This document shows, in pieces, positions 28,008-37,892 of a stretch of DNA of 64,000 nt. Each line of letters starts with the position of its first letter. Positions within the stretch are counted from its first letter, which is position 1. A model generated the notes under the pieces. It was not told the origin of the DNA, ran no database searches, and was given only the letters and a program-made list of their open reading frames with translations. A program made the translations under genes and the position numbers. Source of the stretch: Candidatus Fredericiella danica (GTDB taxonomy: Bacteria > Chloroflexota > Anaerolineae > Caldilineales > Caldilineaceae). The stretch is from positions 88,179 through 152,178 of the forward strand of contig JADJPH010000011.1 of NCBI GenBank assembly GCA_016713335.1, given 5' to 3'.

Positions 28008-28073
28008 TATTCCGTATCCCGTAGTGCGTGTCTGTTGAAGTCACAGCCGAACCGCACTACGGAATACGGAATA
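28008..28073. repeat. Dispersed repeat, family B, copy 2, palindromic
   Basis: Arms 28008-28028 and 28053-28073 match at 20 of 21 positions, built of TATTCCGTAT and CCGTAGTGCG, loop 24 bases. It fills the 117-base gap between the Gfo/Idh gene and the small membrane protein gene, inside the otherwise tight catabolic locus, and could lower read-through there. Confidence 0.65.
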
Positions 28074-28091
28074 CGCAACACGTATCGTGTC

Positions 28092-29281
28092 TCAATACTT
28101 CACATCGACGGTACGGCGTGAAGCGGACGATTCCAGAATTGCATCGCAGACCACTGATGTGCGATAGCCGTCCTCGAACGTTGCGCCGTGTGGCCCCACC
28201 GGTTTGTCGTGAACAATCGAATCCAGAAAGTGCGAGATTTCATGGATGAAGGTATGTTCCCAGCCGATCATGTGGCCATGTGGCCACCAGTACTCCCACC
28301 AGGGATGGTAGCCTTCGCTGATCAGCACATTCTTGAACCCCTGCGTTTCACGGGGTTCCTCACCGATCCAGAACACATCCAGTTCGTTCAAGCGCTCAAG
28401 GTTGAAGCGGACGCTACCCTTTTCGGCGTTGATCTCAAGACAATTGGAATTCTTGTGCCCACCGGCAAACCGGGTCGCTTCCAGGGTGCCAATGGCGCCG
28501 TTCTCGAATTCCACCGCAGAGACGAATGCATCGTCGACATCAACATGACCGGTGCTGCCGCCGTCGGCGCGCGCTTCAATGAAGGTGCGCGAGAAGGCGG
28601 CGACGCCTTTGATGCCACCCACGAGGTAATGCGCCAAATCGATAATGTGCGCCCCCAGGTCACCCAGGCCCCACTGCCTGCCACCGACCGATCCAGCCGC
28701 CAGATCATAGGCATGTTGTAATGCGGCATGATCCATTCCTGGAGGTATTGGGCGCGGAAATGGTAGATCCGGCCCAACGCACCGCTATCGATCAGGTTGC
28801 GGATCTGGCGGATCGCCGGCACAAAGCGATAGTTGAACGCCACCATATGCTTGACACCGGCCAGGTTGACCGCATCCAGCATGATCTTTGACTCTTCGGC
28901 CGTGCGGCCAAGCGGCTTTTCACAGAGTACATGTTTACCTGCCTGCGCCGCCCGAATGCTTGGTTCCGCGTGCAGGTTGTTCGGGGCGCCATTGTCAAAC
29001 ATCTGGATGGCGGGGTCGTCAACCAGTTGCCGCCAATCGGTGTAGTACCGCTCATAGCCAAAGCGTTTGGCGGCTTCGGCGACGGCAATCTCGTTGCGAC
29101 CGGCGATCGCGACCATGCGTGGGATTGCCGGTGGCGGGTAAATCATGTACGGAATCGTGCGAAACGCGTTGCTGTGCGCTTTACCCATAAACGCATAGCC
29201 AAGCATCCCAACGCCCACGACGGGCGTCTCGCCGGCGGATGACGCGGCCGCCATGGCGGTAAACCCAGTAGATTCGCTCAT
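28092..29281 (-). CDS. Gfo/Idh/MocA-family dehydrogenase, frameshifted
   Basis: About 396 residues when joined. The NAD(P)-binding Rossmann domain reads GVGMLGYAFMGKAHSNAF near residue 24, with GKHVLCEKPLGRTAEE near 115, the conserved EKP-lysine motif. After a frame change near 28670 the C-terminal domain continues GDLGAHIIDLAHYLVG with its conserved Asp/His. The family oxidises hydroxyl groups of sugars and inositols. In the locus it is the natural candidate for the first oxidation step. It is encoded 15 bases after an epimerase gene, in the same operon. Confidence 0.87.
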
Positions 29282-29296
29282 ATGATCCTCCCCTGG

Positions 29297-30301
29297 CTAT
29301 TTCTTAGCGGCGAAGGCGGCATCGAAGGCGGCGGCCGTCGCGGTGAAGTCCTGGCTGCGCACCATGCGTAACGCTTCCGGTGCACCCCATTCTCGATCCA
29401 TGCCCGAGTCTTCCCATTCGATGGAGAGCGGGCCCTGGTAGCCGACGCGGTTCAAGGCCCGCACGATCGGATCCCACTTCACGTCGCCACGACCTGGTGA
29501 CACAAAATCCCAACCGCGGCGATGGTCACCAAAATCCAGGTGCGACGAGAGAATGCTGTTGCGACCGGTCAGGTGTACCCGCGAGTCCTTCACGTGTACA
29601 TGCCAGATGCGCGCGGCAAAGTCGTTGATAAACTCGACTGGATCGATGAATTGGTGAATGAAGTGGCTGGGGTCGAAGTTGAAGCCAAAGGCGGGATGGC
29701 CGGCCAATGCATCGATTGCGCGCTGCGACGTCAAGAGGTCATAGGCGATTTCGGTTGGGTGAACTTCCAGGCCGAATTTGACCTCTTGTGCCTGGAATAC
29801 GTCCAGAATCGGCTTCCAGCGCCGGGCAAAATCGGCATAACCGGCGTCGATATCCTCTTGGCTCGTTGGTGGGAAGAAGTAAAGGTTCTTCCACACGGCG
29901 CTGCCGGTGAAGCCATTGACGATGCTGACGCCAAACTGCTTTGCAGCGATGGCGGTGTTGGCTACCTCGGTGGCGCAGCGTTGGCGCACGCCTTCAGGCT
30001 CGCCATCACCCCAAAGCCGATCCGGCAGCACGCGGCGGTGGCGCTGGTCGATCGGATCGTCGGCGACGCATTGGCCAACCAGGTGGGTGCTGATGGCCCA
30101 ACAGCCAAGGTTGTACTTCTTCAGGATGTCCCAGCGCGATTTGAGGTAGGCATCGTTGTCGAGCGCCTTGTCGACTTCGAAATGATCGCCCCAGCAGGCG
30201 AGTTCGAGACCATCGAATCCCCAGGCGCTGGCTTTTTGTGCTACGACTTCCAAGGGCAGATCCGCCCATTGTCCGGTGAATAATGTGACTGGTCGTGCCA
30301 T
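29297..30301 (-). CDS. Sugar phosphate isomerase/epimerase family protein (TIM barrel), long form
   Basis: The ATG at 30301 is supported by AAAGGAG eleven bases upstream. The 334-residue product opens MARPVTLFTGQWADLPLE and has barrel motifs GLELACWGDHFEV, FGLEVHPTEIAYDLLT, FGFNFDPSHF and LSIEWEDSGMDREWG with the expected Glu, Asp, His and Glu metal ligands. It belongs to the longer branch often next to Gfo/Idh genes in sugar and inositol clusters. It lies between another barrel gene and the Gfo/Idh gene, with 15-25 base gaps. Confidence 0.88.
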   Translation of the reverse strand: MARPVTLFTGQWADLPLEVVAQKASAWGFDGLELACWGDHFEVDKALDNDAYLKSRWDILKKYNLGCWAISTHLVGQCVADDPIDQRHRRVLPDRLWGDGEPEGVRQRCATEVANTAIAAKQFGVSIVNGFTGSAVWKNLYFFPPTSQEDIDAGYADFARRWKPILDVFQAQEVKFGLEVHPTEIAYDLLTSQRAIDALAGHPAFGFNFDPSHFIHQFIDPVEFINDFAARIWHVHVKDSRVHLTGRNSILSSHLDFGDHRRGWDFVSPGRGDVKWDPIVRALNRVGYQGPLSIEWEDSGMDREWGAPEALRMVRSQDFTATAAAFDAAFAAKK

Positions 30302-30326
30302 GATACGAATCTCCTTTGTTTCGGAC

Positions 30327-31187
30327 TCAAAACGGTGGTTCAACTAGCATGCTCTTCAAAAATTGCACGCCGCTGCGCGCCAAATCGTCCTGCGTTGGCG
30401 CCAGCGAACGCCAGATGGCCGCTGCGCGTGCGATGCTCTTGACCTTGGAGGTAAACGACTCGATGACGACAGGACCGTCATATTGAATATCCTCCAGGGC
30501 CTGGGCGACCTCCGCCCAATGCACGTTGCCGGTGCCCGGTGCACCCCGGTCGCTTTCACATGCGTGAAAGTGCTTCAGCCTGGGGCCGGCCGCCCGGATG
30601 GCGTTGCCCAATGACTTTTCCTCGATGTTCATGTGGAAGGTGTCGAGCATAATCTGGCAGGAAGGATGATCAACGCGATCCACCACGTCAATCACCTGGC
30701 TTGCCAGATTGATGAAGCTAGTTTCGAAGCGATTCAGCGGTTCGATGCCAAACACAATACCCTTGTCGCCGGCATAGGCGGCAAGCTCTTTCAAGTTTTC
30801 CACAAGCAGGTCAGTGTCGCGGGCACGTTCTTCGGCCGTGGCCTGCCAGGTGCGGCCTACGGATGAATAGATGGGGCCGACCAGATTGGTTGCTCCCAAC
30901 TGTGCGCACGCATCGACGGCGCCACGAATGTACGCCATCCCACTGGCGCGAATCGCTGCATCTGGGTGCACAAGATCACGATCCGGCCCCATGGCCGCAC
31001 AGCAACTCACGCCAAGGCCATGGTCCCGAACAATGGCTGCGCCTTCGCGGTAATCCAAATCATCCAGGCCTTCCAAGGGCACCTCGATCCAGTCAAATCC
31101 CATGGAAACGACGAGTGGCGCGAGCCGCTTGAGTTCTTCTGCTGTACAGGGCGATGTCCACACCCACGTATTGACACCAAAGCGCAT
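30327..31187 (-). CDS. D-tagatose/D-psicose 3-epimerase-like TIM-barrel protein
   Basis: A 286-residue protein of the size and pattern of ketose 3-epimerases: WIEVPLEGL, VFGIEPLNRFETSF (metal Glu), QIMLDTFHMNIEE (Asp and His), HFHACESDRGAPG (His) and YDGPVVIESF (Glu). The R-G-A-P-G loop that binds O1-O3 of the ketose is present. 36 bases separate it from the ABC ATPase gene upstream. It would interconvert epimers at C3 of a keto sugar or related cyclitol-derived acid. Confidence 0.88.
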   Translation of the reverse strand: MRFGVNTWVWTSPCTAEELKRLAPLVVSMGFDWIEVPLEGLDDLDYREGAAIVRDHGLGVSCCAAMGPDRDLVHPDAAIRASGMAYIRGAVDACAQLGATNLVGPIYSSVGRTWQATAEERARDTDLLVENLKELAAYAGDKGIVFGIEPLNRFETSFINLASQVIDVVDRVDHPSCQIMLDTFHMNIEEKSLGNAIRAAGPRLKHFHACESDRGAPGTGNVHWAEVAQALEDIQYDGPVVIESFTSKVKSIARAAAIWRSLAPTQDDLARSGVQFLKSMLVEPPF

Positions 31188-31223
31188 AAGTTTGCTCCTT
31201 GTGAGAGAGTTTTGGGTGGCCGG

Positions 31224-32282
31224 CTAGACGATGCGCCTTCCATCCGTCTCGAAGAGATGGAGTCGTTCCTGAAAGAGTGAAAACGTTACGCCGTCGCCGA
31301 CCTTGATATTGGTAATGCCGGACATGAGACTCAACAGCGTCTGTCTGCCTGATTGAATATGAACAATGGTCTCCACGCCCAACGGTTCCGTGAGGGAAAT
31401 TTGGCCAGCGTGGGGCCCCCCGGCGGCAATGCGCACATCTTCCGGTCGAATGCCCAGGAGCAACTGCTCAGGCAACGGCACGGTCGTCGGCACCGGGATA
31501 TGTAGTTCGGAGTTCTCGATAAAGAGTGAGCCATCTTGGCGTCGCACGGGCAACAGATTGATCCGTGGTGTGCCGACCAGCGTGGCGACGAAGGTTGATG
31601 CCGGTTTGTCATAGATTTCGGCGGGAGTGCCGATTTGGATGATGCGCCCGCGATCCAGGACGGCAATGCGGTCGGCCATGGTCAACGCCTCAATCTGGTC
31701 GTGCGTCACCAGCAGCGTCGTATCGCCTTGCGTCTTTTGCAGATGTTGCAACTCGACGCGCAACGCCTCGCGCAGTTTTGCATCCAGGTTGGAGAGCGGC
31801 TCATCCATTAAGAATATTCGCGGCTGCCGGACGATAGCTCGACCAATCGCGACACGCTGCATTTCACCGCCAGACAGGCGCGCGGTCTTGCGATCCAGCA
31901 GATGCGTGATCCGGAGCTTTTCCGCCACATCGGCGATTCGTTTTTCAATTTCGGCCTGGGGAACATTGCGCATCGGCGAACGCAGCGGAAAGGCCAGGTT
32001 GTCCCACACCGTCATGGTTGGATAGAGCGAGTATTGTTGAAAGACCATTGCGACGTCACGCTCCGCCGGCTGGAGATGGTCGGCAGACTCACCGTCAAAA
32101 TAGACACTGCCGGCGTCCTGCTTCTCTAGTGCCGCGATGACGCGCAAGGTGGTCGTTTTGCCGGCGCCGGTCGGGCCCAACAAAACGAAGAATTCGCCGT
32201 CCTTAATCGAGAAGGAGACATCAGAAAGCGCATCAACCATGCTGAAACGCTTGCTGACATTGCGAAGCTCGACACTGCTCAT
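31224..32282 (-). CDS. Carbohydrate ABC transporter ATP-binding protein (MalK/UgpC-like), copy 1
   Basis: A 352-residue ATPase with Walker A GPTGAGKTT, Q-loop VFQQYSLYP, signature LSGGEMQR, Walker B IFLMDEP and switch His in VTHDQ. A C-terminal MOP/TOBE regulatory domain follows from about residue 235, as in MalK. The start overlaps the stop of the other ATPase gene by four bases (ATGA). Two MalK-like genes with one pair of permeases suggest a heterodimer. Confidence 0.92.
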   Translation of the reverse strand: MSSVELRNVSKRFSMVDALSDVSFSIKDGEFFVLLGPTGAGKTTTLRVIAALEKQDAGSVYFDGESADHLQPAERDVAMVFQQYSLYPTMTVWDNLAFPLRSPMRNVPQAEIEKRIADVAEKLRITHLLDRKTARLSGGEMQRVAIGRAIVRQPRIFLMDEPLSNLDAKLREALRVELQHLQKTQGDTTLLVTHDQIEALTMADRIAVLDRGRIIQIGTPAEIYDKPASTFVATLVGTPRINLLPVRRQDGSLFIENSELHIPVPTTVPLPEQLLLGIRPEDVRIAAGGPHAGQISLTEPLGVETIVHIQSGRQTLLSLMSGITNIKVGDGVTFSLFQERLHLFETDGRRIV

Positions 32283-33433
32283 GCTGCCTTCTCCTGTGCG
32301 TTGGCCGCTTGGACACTGATCGGCGCGGTGCCGGCGGATTGGGTAGGGCCGATCGCTTTCTCGGTCGTTGCGTCGAAGAAGCGCACTTGTTGCGGGTCCA
32401 GGTCGAAACGAACGCGAGCGCCAATGGGGTGACTGACCATGCGATCACAGCGAATGTGGACCACCGTGTCCGAATCAAAGGACACATGCAGGAGTTTGTA
32501 GGCGCCCAACATGTCCGTCGCGTACACTTCACCGGTGAGCGCGCCTTGTTCGTTCAACATCGCCGCTTCGGGGCGAAAGCCCACAATCACATTTTTGCCT
32601 TCGGGTGTAGCCGCTTGCAGCACCTCCCGTTGGGGCGCCGGAATTGTATAGATGTTGCCTGTTCCTGGCAGTTCGACCTTTTCACCGCGACGGGGTCCGG
32701 CGAGCAAATTCATGCCCGGGCTGCCAATGAAGCGCGCTACGAACAAGTTTGCCGGAGCGTGGTAGACGTCGGCCGGCGTACCGACTTGTTGAACCTCGGC
32801 TGCCGACATCACGACGATGCGATCGGCCATCGCCATTGCTTCAACCTGGTCATGGGTCACATAGACAGTGGTGGCGTTGGTGCTCAGGTGGAGCCGTTTG
32901 ATCTCGGCGCGCATTGACTCGCGGTATTCGGCATCGAGTGCCCCCAAAGGTTCATCCATCAGAAAGGCGGCGGGCTTACGGACGAGCGCCCGCGCCAGTG
33001 CGACGCGCTGTTTGTCGCCACCGCTTAACTTGCCCGGACGCATATTCAGCAAGTTTTCGATACGGAGGATGGACACCACCTCGTCGACTCGCTTATAGAC
33101 ATCGGACTTTGCCATGCCTTCGGCTTTCAAGGGGAACGCGATGTTCTCGCGCACGGAGATATGCGGATAGAGCGCGTAGAATTGAAAGACAAAGGCCATA
33201 TTGCGATAGCCTGGTTTCTGCCAGGTGATGTTGGCGCCGTCGAGATGGATTGTGCCGCCACTCACGGTTTCCAGACCCGAAATCATGCGTAAGGTCGTCG
33301 TCTTGCCACAGCCGGACGGACCCAAGAGTGCGACGAATTCACCATGTTGAATGGTCAGACTAAAGGGCTTGACGGCGTAGGTCTCGCCAAACCGCTTTTC
33401 AATATTGCGTAGTTCAATCGTTGCCATAGCCAC
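32279..33433 (-). CDS. Carbohydrate ABC transporter ATP-binding protein (MalK/UgpC-like), copy 2
   Basis: A 384-residue ATPase with intact Walker A GPSGCGKTT, Q-loop VFQFYALYP, signature LSGGDKQR, Walker B AFLMDEP, switch His in VTHDQ and a C-terminal TOBE region ending in a Gln/Ala-rich tail. It follows the permease genes by 73 bases and is coupled to the second ATPase. Both copies keep all catalytic residues, unlike the pstB pair at 46-47 kb. Confidence 0.92.
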   Translation of the reverse strand: MAMATIELRNIEKRFGETYAVKPFSLTIQHGEFVALLGPSGCGKTTTLRMISGLETVSGGTIHLDGANITWQKPGYRNMAFVFQFYALYPHISVRENIAFPLKAEGMAKSDVYKRVDEVVSILRIENLLNMRPGKLSGGDKQRVALARALVRKPAAFLMDEPLGALDAEYRESMRAEIKRLHLSTNATTVYVTHDQVEAMAMADRIVVMSAAEVQQVGTPADVYHAPANLFVARFIGSPGMNLLAGPRRGEKVELPGTGNIYTIPAPQREVLQAATPEGKNVIVGFRPEAAMLNEQGALTGEVYATDMLGAYKLLHVSFDSDTVVHIRCDRMVSHPIGARVRFDLDPQQVRFFDATTEKAIGPTQSAGTAPISVQAANAQEKAA

Positions 33434-33506
33434 TCATCTTTCGACTGATGTCACCCTGTGCAGACAGGCGTACGGCTGAAGATCAATAGGCGGGCTTCCG
33501 GCGAGA

Positions 33507-34505
33507 TTATTGGCGGATTGCGCCGAACGTTACGCCACGCAGCAGGTACTTCCGCAGAATAAAGGTCACAATCACGACGGGAATCAAGAAGCCGAGGCTG
33601 CCGGCGGCAATGGCCGACCATTCGATACCGCCGCGGCCCAACATCGTTGCAATACTGGGCGGAGCCGTACGAGCCTCTTCGCTGGTCAACATCAGCGCAA
33701 ACGCATATTCGTTCCAGGCAAAGATCACCGAAAAGACGGTCGTCGCCGCGATGCCGGTTGCGGCCTGTGGGATCACGATCTTGCGGAACGCCTGCATGCG
33801 CGAATAGCCGTCCACAAGCGCCGCCTCTTCATACTCCTTCGGGATTTCGTCGATAAAGCCCTTGAGGAGCCATACGGCCAGGGACAAGTTAAAGGCAGTG
33901 TAGAGCAGGATCATGCCCAGGTGCGTATCATGCAGGCCAAATTGGCGGTACATCAGAAACAGGGGGATCGTGACGACCACCGCAGGCAACATGCGCGTAC
34001 TGAGAATGAAAAAGAGCAGATCATCCTTGCCGGCAATGGGAAACCGACTAAATGCATACGCGGCAAGCAACCCCAAAAAGACCGAAATGAGCGTTGAGAT
34101 ACCCGCGATGATGACGGAGTTCCAGAGCCGCCGCACATAGTCGCTCGGGCCGGTAATCGTCTGGCCACTGGCCATCGCCACCCGTTCCATCCAGTCCAGT
34201 TGTTCGAGACTTTGCTTCTTCTCCGCCAGTGCAGCAGGTGGCAGGACCACGCGTTCGGTCAGCAAGAAGACGAAGCCTTCGAGCGTTGGCTGGAATAGAA
34301 CTTTTGGCGGTACAGCCACCACGTCGGCGCGGGTCTTGAAAGCGGTCACAACCATGATGAAGATCGGGATCAAGCCAATGATTGCAAACAGGATCACCGC
34401 CGCCGCGCGGATGTTGTGGCGCGCACGTGCGCCAGGTGTGACCTTGTCAACGCGCACCGATTCGGTGACGGGTTTTGCCGGTCCGGTTTCGTAAAAATTC
34501 GCCAT
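33507..34505 (-). CDS. Carbohydrate ABC transporter permease (MalG-like)
   Basis: Start at ATG 34505, four bases past the stop of the MalF-like gene. 332 residues, six membrane segments after a cytoplasmic N-terminus of about 35 residues, and the EAA loop EYEEAALVDGYSRMQAFRKI that docks to the ATPase. A periplasmic insert of about 60 residues lies between helices one and two (TERVVLPPAALAEKKQSLEQ). It forms the importer with the neighbouring permease, the ATPases and the binding protein. Confidence 0.92.
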   Translation of the reverse strand: MANFYETGPAKPVTESVRVDKVTPGARARHNIRAAAVILFAIIGLIPIFIMVVTAFKTRADVVAVPPKVLFQPTLEGFVFLLTERVVLPPAALAEKKQSLEQLDWMERVAMASGQTITGPSDYVRRLWNSVIIAGISTLISVFLGLLAAYAFSRFPIAGKDDLLFFILSTRMLPAVVVTIPLFLMYRQFGLHDTHLGMILLYTAFNLSLAVWLLKGFIDEIPKEYEEAALVDGYSRMQAFRKIVIPQAATGIAATTVFSVIFAWNEYAFALMLTSEEARTAPPSIATMLGRGGIEWSAIAAGSLGFLIPVVIVTFILRKYLLRGVTFGAIRQ

Positions 34506-34509
34506 ATGC

Positions 34510-35469
34510 TCAACCCTCACGCAAACGATTCAGGTAGCGGACGTACAGATTGCTGATCGCAATGATGATGATGAGTACGATGTAGGCCAAAGCGCTTGCT
34601 TCACCGGTCTGCCATTGGCCCAGGAACGCCTTGCGGTAAAGATTGACGGCAATTACTTCGGTCTGATCCCCTGGACCTCCTCCCGTCATCCCCATCACCA
34701 AATCAAATGATTTCAGCGCTTCGATCGTCCGGAACAGAATGGCGATCATGAGCAGTGGGGCGACTTGCGGCACCGTAATCCGCCAAAACTGAAACCAGGA
34801 GCTGGCGCGGTCGATGGCGGCAGCTTCATACAGATAGTCCGGAATCGCCTTGAGTCCGGACAGCACCAAAAGCATGACGAACGGCGTCCACATCCATACG
34901 TCGACAAAGACGACCGCAAAGAGCGCAAGCCCGGGGACAGATTTGCGCGCCCACGAGCTGGCCAGCCAGTCCGGCGCTACGGACGGGTTTGTGAAGCCCA
35001 TGAGCCAGTTCAGATAACCCCAAGATGGGTTGTACATGTATTTCCAGAAGAGACCGACCACGACAGGCGACAGCATCATGGGAATCAAAATCAAGGTCGT
35101 GACAATGCCACTGCCGGCGAATTTTTCTTTGACGAGCATCGCCAGGGCGAACCCAAGTACAACTTGCAGTGATACTGTCAGCAGGGTGTACTTTCCAGTT
35201 GTGTTGAAGTATTGCCACATCTGGGGATCGGTGAGGATGTTGACGTAGTTTTCTATGCCCACCCATACCGGCGCCTTTCGGGCGATCGCCGAGTAATTGG
35301 TGAAACTCAGATAAAGACTGTAGAAAAGTGGAAAGACGTTCATTGCGATCAGCAGGAGCAGCGTCGGCGCAATGAAGAGGTTGCGGATGGTCATGTCGCT
35401 CATTTGTTTGCGCTGCGGTTTTTCAGCGCGCACTGGGGACGACACGTTTGCCTGTGCAGAGGAGGTCAT
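34510..35469 (-). CDS. Carbohydrate ABC transporter permease (MalF-like)
   Basis: A 319-residue inner-membrane protein with six helices and the EAA loop EAAAIDRASSWFQFWRITVP. GAGG lies six bases before the ATG at 35469. It is separated from the binding-protein gene upstream by 210 bases that hold a stable stem-loop, an arrangement that usually lets the binding protein be made in excess. Confidence 0.92.
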   Translation of the reverse strand: MTSSAQANVSSPVRAEKPQRKQMSDMTIRNLFIAPTLLLLIAMNVFPLFYSLYLSFTNYSAIARKAPVWVGIENYVNILTDPQMWQYFNTTGKYTLLTVSLQVVLGFALAMLVKEKFAGSGIVTTLILIPMMLSPVVVGLFWKYMYNPSWGYLNWLMGFTNPSVAPDWLASSWARKSVPGLALFAVVFVDVWMWTPFVMLLVLSGLKAIPDYLYEAAAIDRASSWFQFWRITVPQVAPLLMIAILFRTIEALKSFDLVMGMTGGGPGDQTEVIAVNLYRKAFLGQWQTGEASALAYIVLIIIIAISNLYVRYLNRLREG

Positions 35470-35619
35470 AAGCGCCTCTTCAGTTCCTCAGAAGTCAGGG
35501 GCCGCGTGCAAGCCAGCCTCTGACCAGGGTCCCAATAGATCGGATGTGGCGGGTCGAAATTAGCGCCCGCGTAGCATGTGCCTTACCGAGAGTTCTTCGT
35601 ACCGGCACTGCGAGTCTGA

Positions 35620-35654
35620 CTATGGCGGGCCGCCGGTTCGGCGCCCCGCCATAG
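35620..35654 (-). promoter_or_regulatory. Stem-loop after the solute-binding protein gene
   Basis: Arms 35620-35635 and 35639-35654 pair at 15 of 16 positions around a 3-base loop, very G/C-rich. It begins 26 bases past the stop of the binding-protein gene on the transcribed minus strand and has no T-tract. It probably protects the upstream mRNA end and reduces read-through into the permease genes. Confidence 0.6.
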
Positions 35655-35679
35655 CAGTGGTCAGGAAATCTGCCGGCGG

Positions 35680-37076
35680 TTATTTGATGTAGCCGGCGTC
35701 GCGCAGGACGGTATCCGATTCAGTCGCGATGTTGTTGAGCGCCTCTTCTGCGGTGCCCTGGCCTTCGACGACGTACTTGGATAGTTCACGCTGTGTGACC
35801 TCAAGCAACTGTCCATATTCGGGGATGTTCCAGAAGTCCTTGACAAACGTCATCGTTTCGGCAAACGCACGGTTATACGGCGTGGCATTCAGGAACTCCT
35901 CTGAGGCAAAGACCTCTTTGTTGGTCGTGTAACCGCCGACCTTCGCCCACTCGGCCTGAGTCTCTGGCGTCCGAACCAGGCAATGAAATCCTTGGCTGCC
36001 TGTTGGCGCTCTGGGCTGATGTACGAGATGATGCTCATGCCCTGACCGCCCAGTGCCGAATGCTGATCGCCGTCCGGTCCCTTCGGGTTGGAGAAGAAGC
36101 CGACCTTGTCGTAATAGTTGGGGTTTGTGCTGGGATTGACCAGCGCCGGGAAGAACGCAAAGTAGTTCATTGCCATTGCAGCCTGACCGCTGATGAACGA
36201 GTCATTGGTTTCAGCAAAGAAGGCGTTGCTCAAGCCAGGCGCCTGGCAGCATTCATAGAGCTGTTTGTAGTACTCAAGGGCGGCAATCGCTTCCGGAGAA
36301 TTGGTGACGCCCATGACATTGTTTTCGGCATCCGCCCAATCCCCACCATAGGAGAACAGGACATCCTGGAAACCCATCGTGATCGCATCGTAGTCTTTCT
36401 GCGTGTAGATTGCGACACCATAGATGCCTTCATCGGGGCGTGTGAAGAATTCGGCCATATCCTTCAACTGCGCCCAGGTCTCGGGCACGGCCAGATCATA
36501 GCCGTATTTCTCCTTGAAGGCGGCCTGGTTTGCCGGATCCTCAAAGAGATCCGTGCGATACGCCCAACCATTGGCATCGCCCTCTGTGGGGTACGACCAA
36601 TACGTGGCTGAACCAGGTGGATACTCGCCGTAGTAGGTCAGCGTCGCCGGCGTGACGGAATCCTTGAGCCCGGTTTCGGTCAGGAATTGCGTCATATCGA
36701 GGTAGTGACCGGCAGACGTTGCCTGCCCGAGCCACTGGCTGTCACCCACCACCATATCCCACGCATCCCCGCCGGCAGCCATTTCGGTGAAGAAGCGGTC
36801 GCCGAAGGTGCCCCAGGGCTCTTGTACGATATTGACCTTGATGCCGGTCTTCTCTTCGTACATGTTTCCGATCTGTTGGAGATAATCGGCGGGATCCCAT
36901 TGCGCCCACAGGACGTTCAGCTCTTTGATGTCGCCTGTAGCGGCGGGTGCGGCAGGCGCCGCGGCCTCGCCTTCGGTTGCGGCGGGGGCAGCCGGTGCCG
37001 GCGCTGCACAGCCTGCGAGGAGCATCGCCATCACCGTGAATACAGTCAACACGGGAAGCCAGAGTTTCTTCAACAT
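35680..37076 (-). CDS. ABC transporter extracellular sugar-binding lipoprotein, one frameshift
   Basis: The ATG at 37076 is preceded by a perfect AAGGAGG site. A lipoprotein signal ends at LLAGCAAP; an Ala/Pro linker then leads to a family 1 solute-binding domain (ELNVLWAQWDPADYL ... GDAWDMVVGDSQWLGQ ... DEGIYGVAIYTQKDYD). The frame changes near 35975, after AKDFIAWFG, and resumes with EWAKVGGYTTNKEVFASEEF to a TAA at 35680; the joined protein is about 465 residues. It captures the substrate for the importer and heads the operon behind the GntR gene. Confidence 0.88.
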
Positions 37077-37160
37077 GTCAAGTTCCTCCTTAATGAACGG
37101 TCGAGAATTGGGTTGAAAACTACCAAGCACACACTTCAGGATCGAGCTTATACCGGGATA

Positions 37161-37850
37161 TCAGACATGTCTGAACTTGCGCACGCTGCTTTCCCAGAGC
37201 ATGTTGATGTGGTGACGCATAGCGGCTTCTGCTGCGGCGCCATTGTGCGTTGCGATGGCGTCAACAATGGCGCGGTGTTCGGCAGTACAGACACTTAGCC
37301 GTTCTGGTGACGTCTTCACGTCTACCGCGATGAACGAGACGCGATTGCGGATTTGTAGGGTTAGTTCGCCAAGCAGGCGGTTTGGGCACGCCATCGAGAT
37401 GATCTCGTGCCAGCGTGTGTCCGCATTGGACCATGCCACGCGGTCTTCCTCTTCGACTGCTGTCTCCATTGCGACCATTGTTTGCCGCAATTCCTCAATT
37501 TCTGCGGTGGTCATTGCATCGGCAGCAAGTCGCACTACGGCAGGCTCAAGTATCAAGCGTACGTGAATTGCGTTAAGGGAGTCCTCGATCGAAGGCGCAG
37601 CCACGGTCACCGCGCGGCCGGGAATGACTTGCACCAGTCCTTCTTGGGCAAGTTGTTGAAGCGCCTCTCGCACGGGCGTCCGGCTGATCCCCAGCATGCG
37701 CGAAAGACGAACCTCTGACAATGGCTCACCCGGCTGGAGCGCGCCGTGGCGTATGGCGTCCTTGATGCGCGCGTATGCAACATCGCGCAGCAGCACGCCG
37801 TCCGCCTGCATGGCTGTGTTGCCGGCCAAATACTCGGCAAGGTTATCCAC
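37161..37850 (-). CDS. GntR-family transcriptional regulator (FadR/FCD subfamily)
   Basis: A 229-residue regulator. The winged-helix DNA-binding domain (residues 18-85) shows PGEPLSEVRLSRMLGISRTPVREALQQLAQEGLV, and the FCD ligand domain (90-225) is all-helical with a metal-site pattern: Asp/His in NADTRWHEIIS and His in TAEHRAIVDAI and MRHHINMLW. Such regulators sense sugar acids or other carboxylates. It lies at the head of the catabolic locus, 84 bases before the binding-protein gene and divergent from glyA, so it very likely represses this locus and releases on binding a pathway intermediate. Confidence 0.92.
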   Translation of the reverse strand: MDNLAEYLAGNTAMQADGVLLRDVAYARIKDAIRHGALQPGEPLSEVRLSRMLGISRTPVREALQQLAQEGLVQVIPGRAVTVAAPSIEDSLNAIHVRLILEPAVVRLAADAMTTAEIEELRQTMVAMETAVEEEDRVAWSNADTRWHEIISMACPNRLLGELTLQIRNRVSFIAVDVKTSPERLSVCTAEHRAIVDAIATHNGAAAEAAMRHHINMLWESSVRKFRHV

Positions 37851-37884
37851 GTGAACTTCTCTTCAATTATGCTGCTATGGTGTG

Positions 37885-37892
37885 TGTATACA
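37885..37892. promoter_or_regulatory. Candidate GntR operator half-palindrome TGTATACA
   Basis: TGTATACA, perfectly palindromic, sits 35 bases before the GntR start, in the region shared with glyA. Palindromes with a G-TATAC core are common sites of FCD-type GntR regulators. Only one copy is evident, so the call is tentative. Confidence 0.35.
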
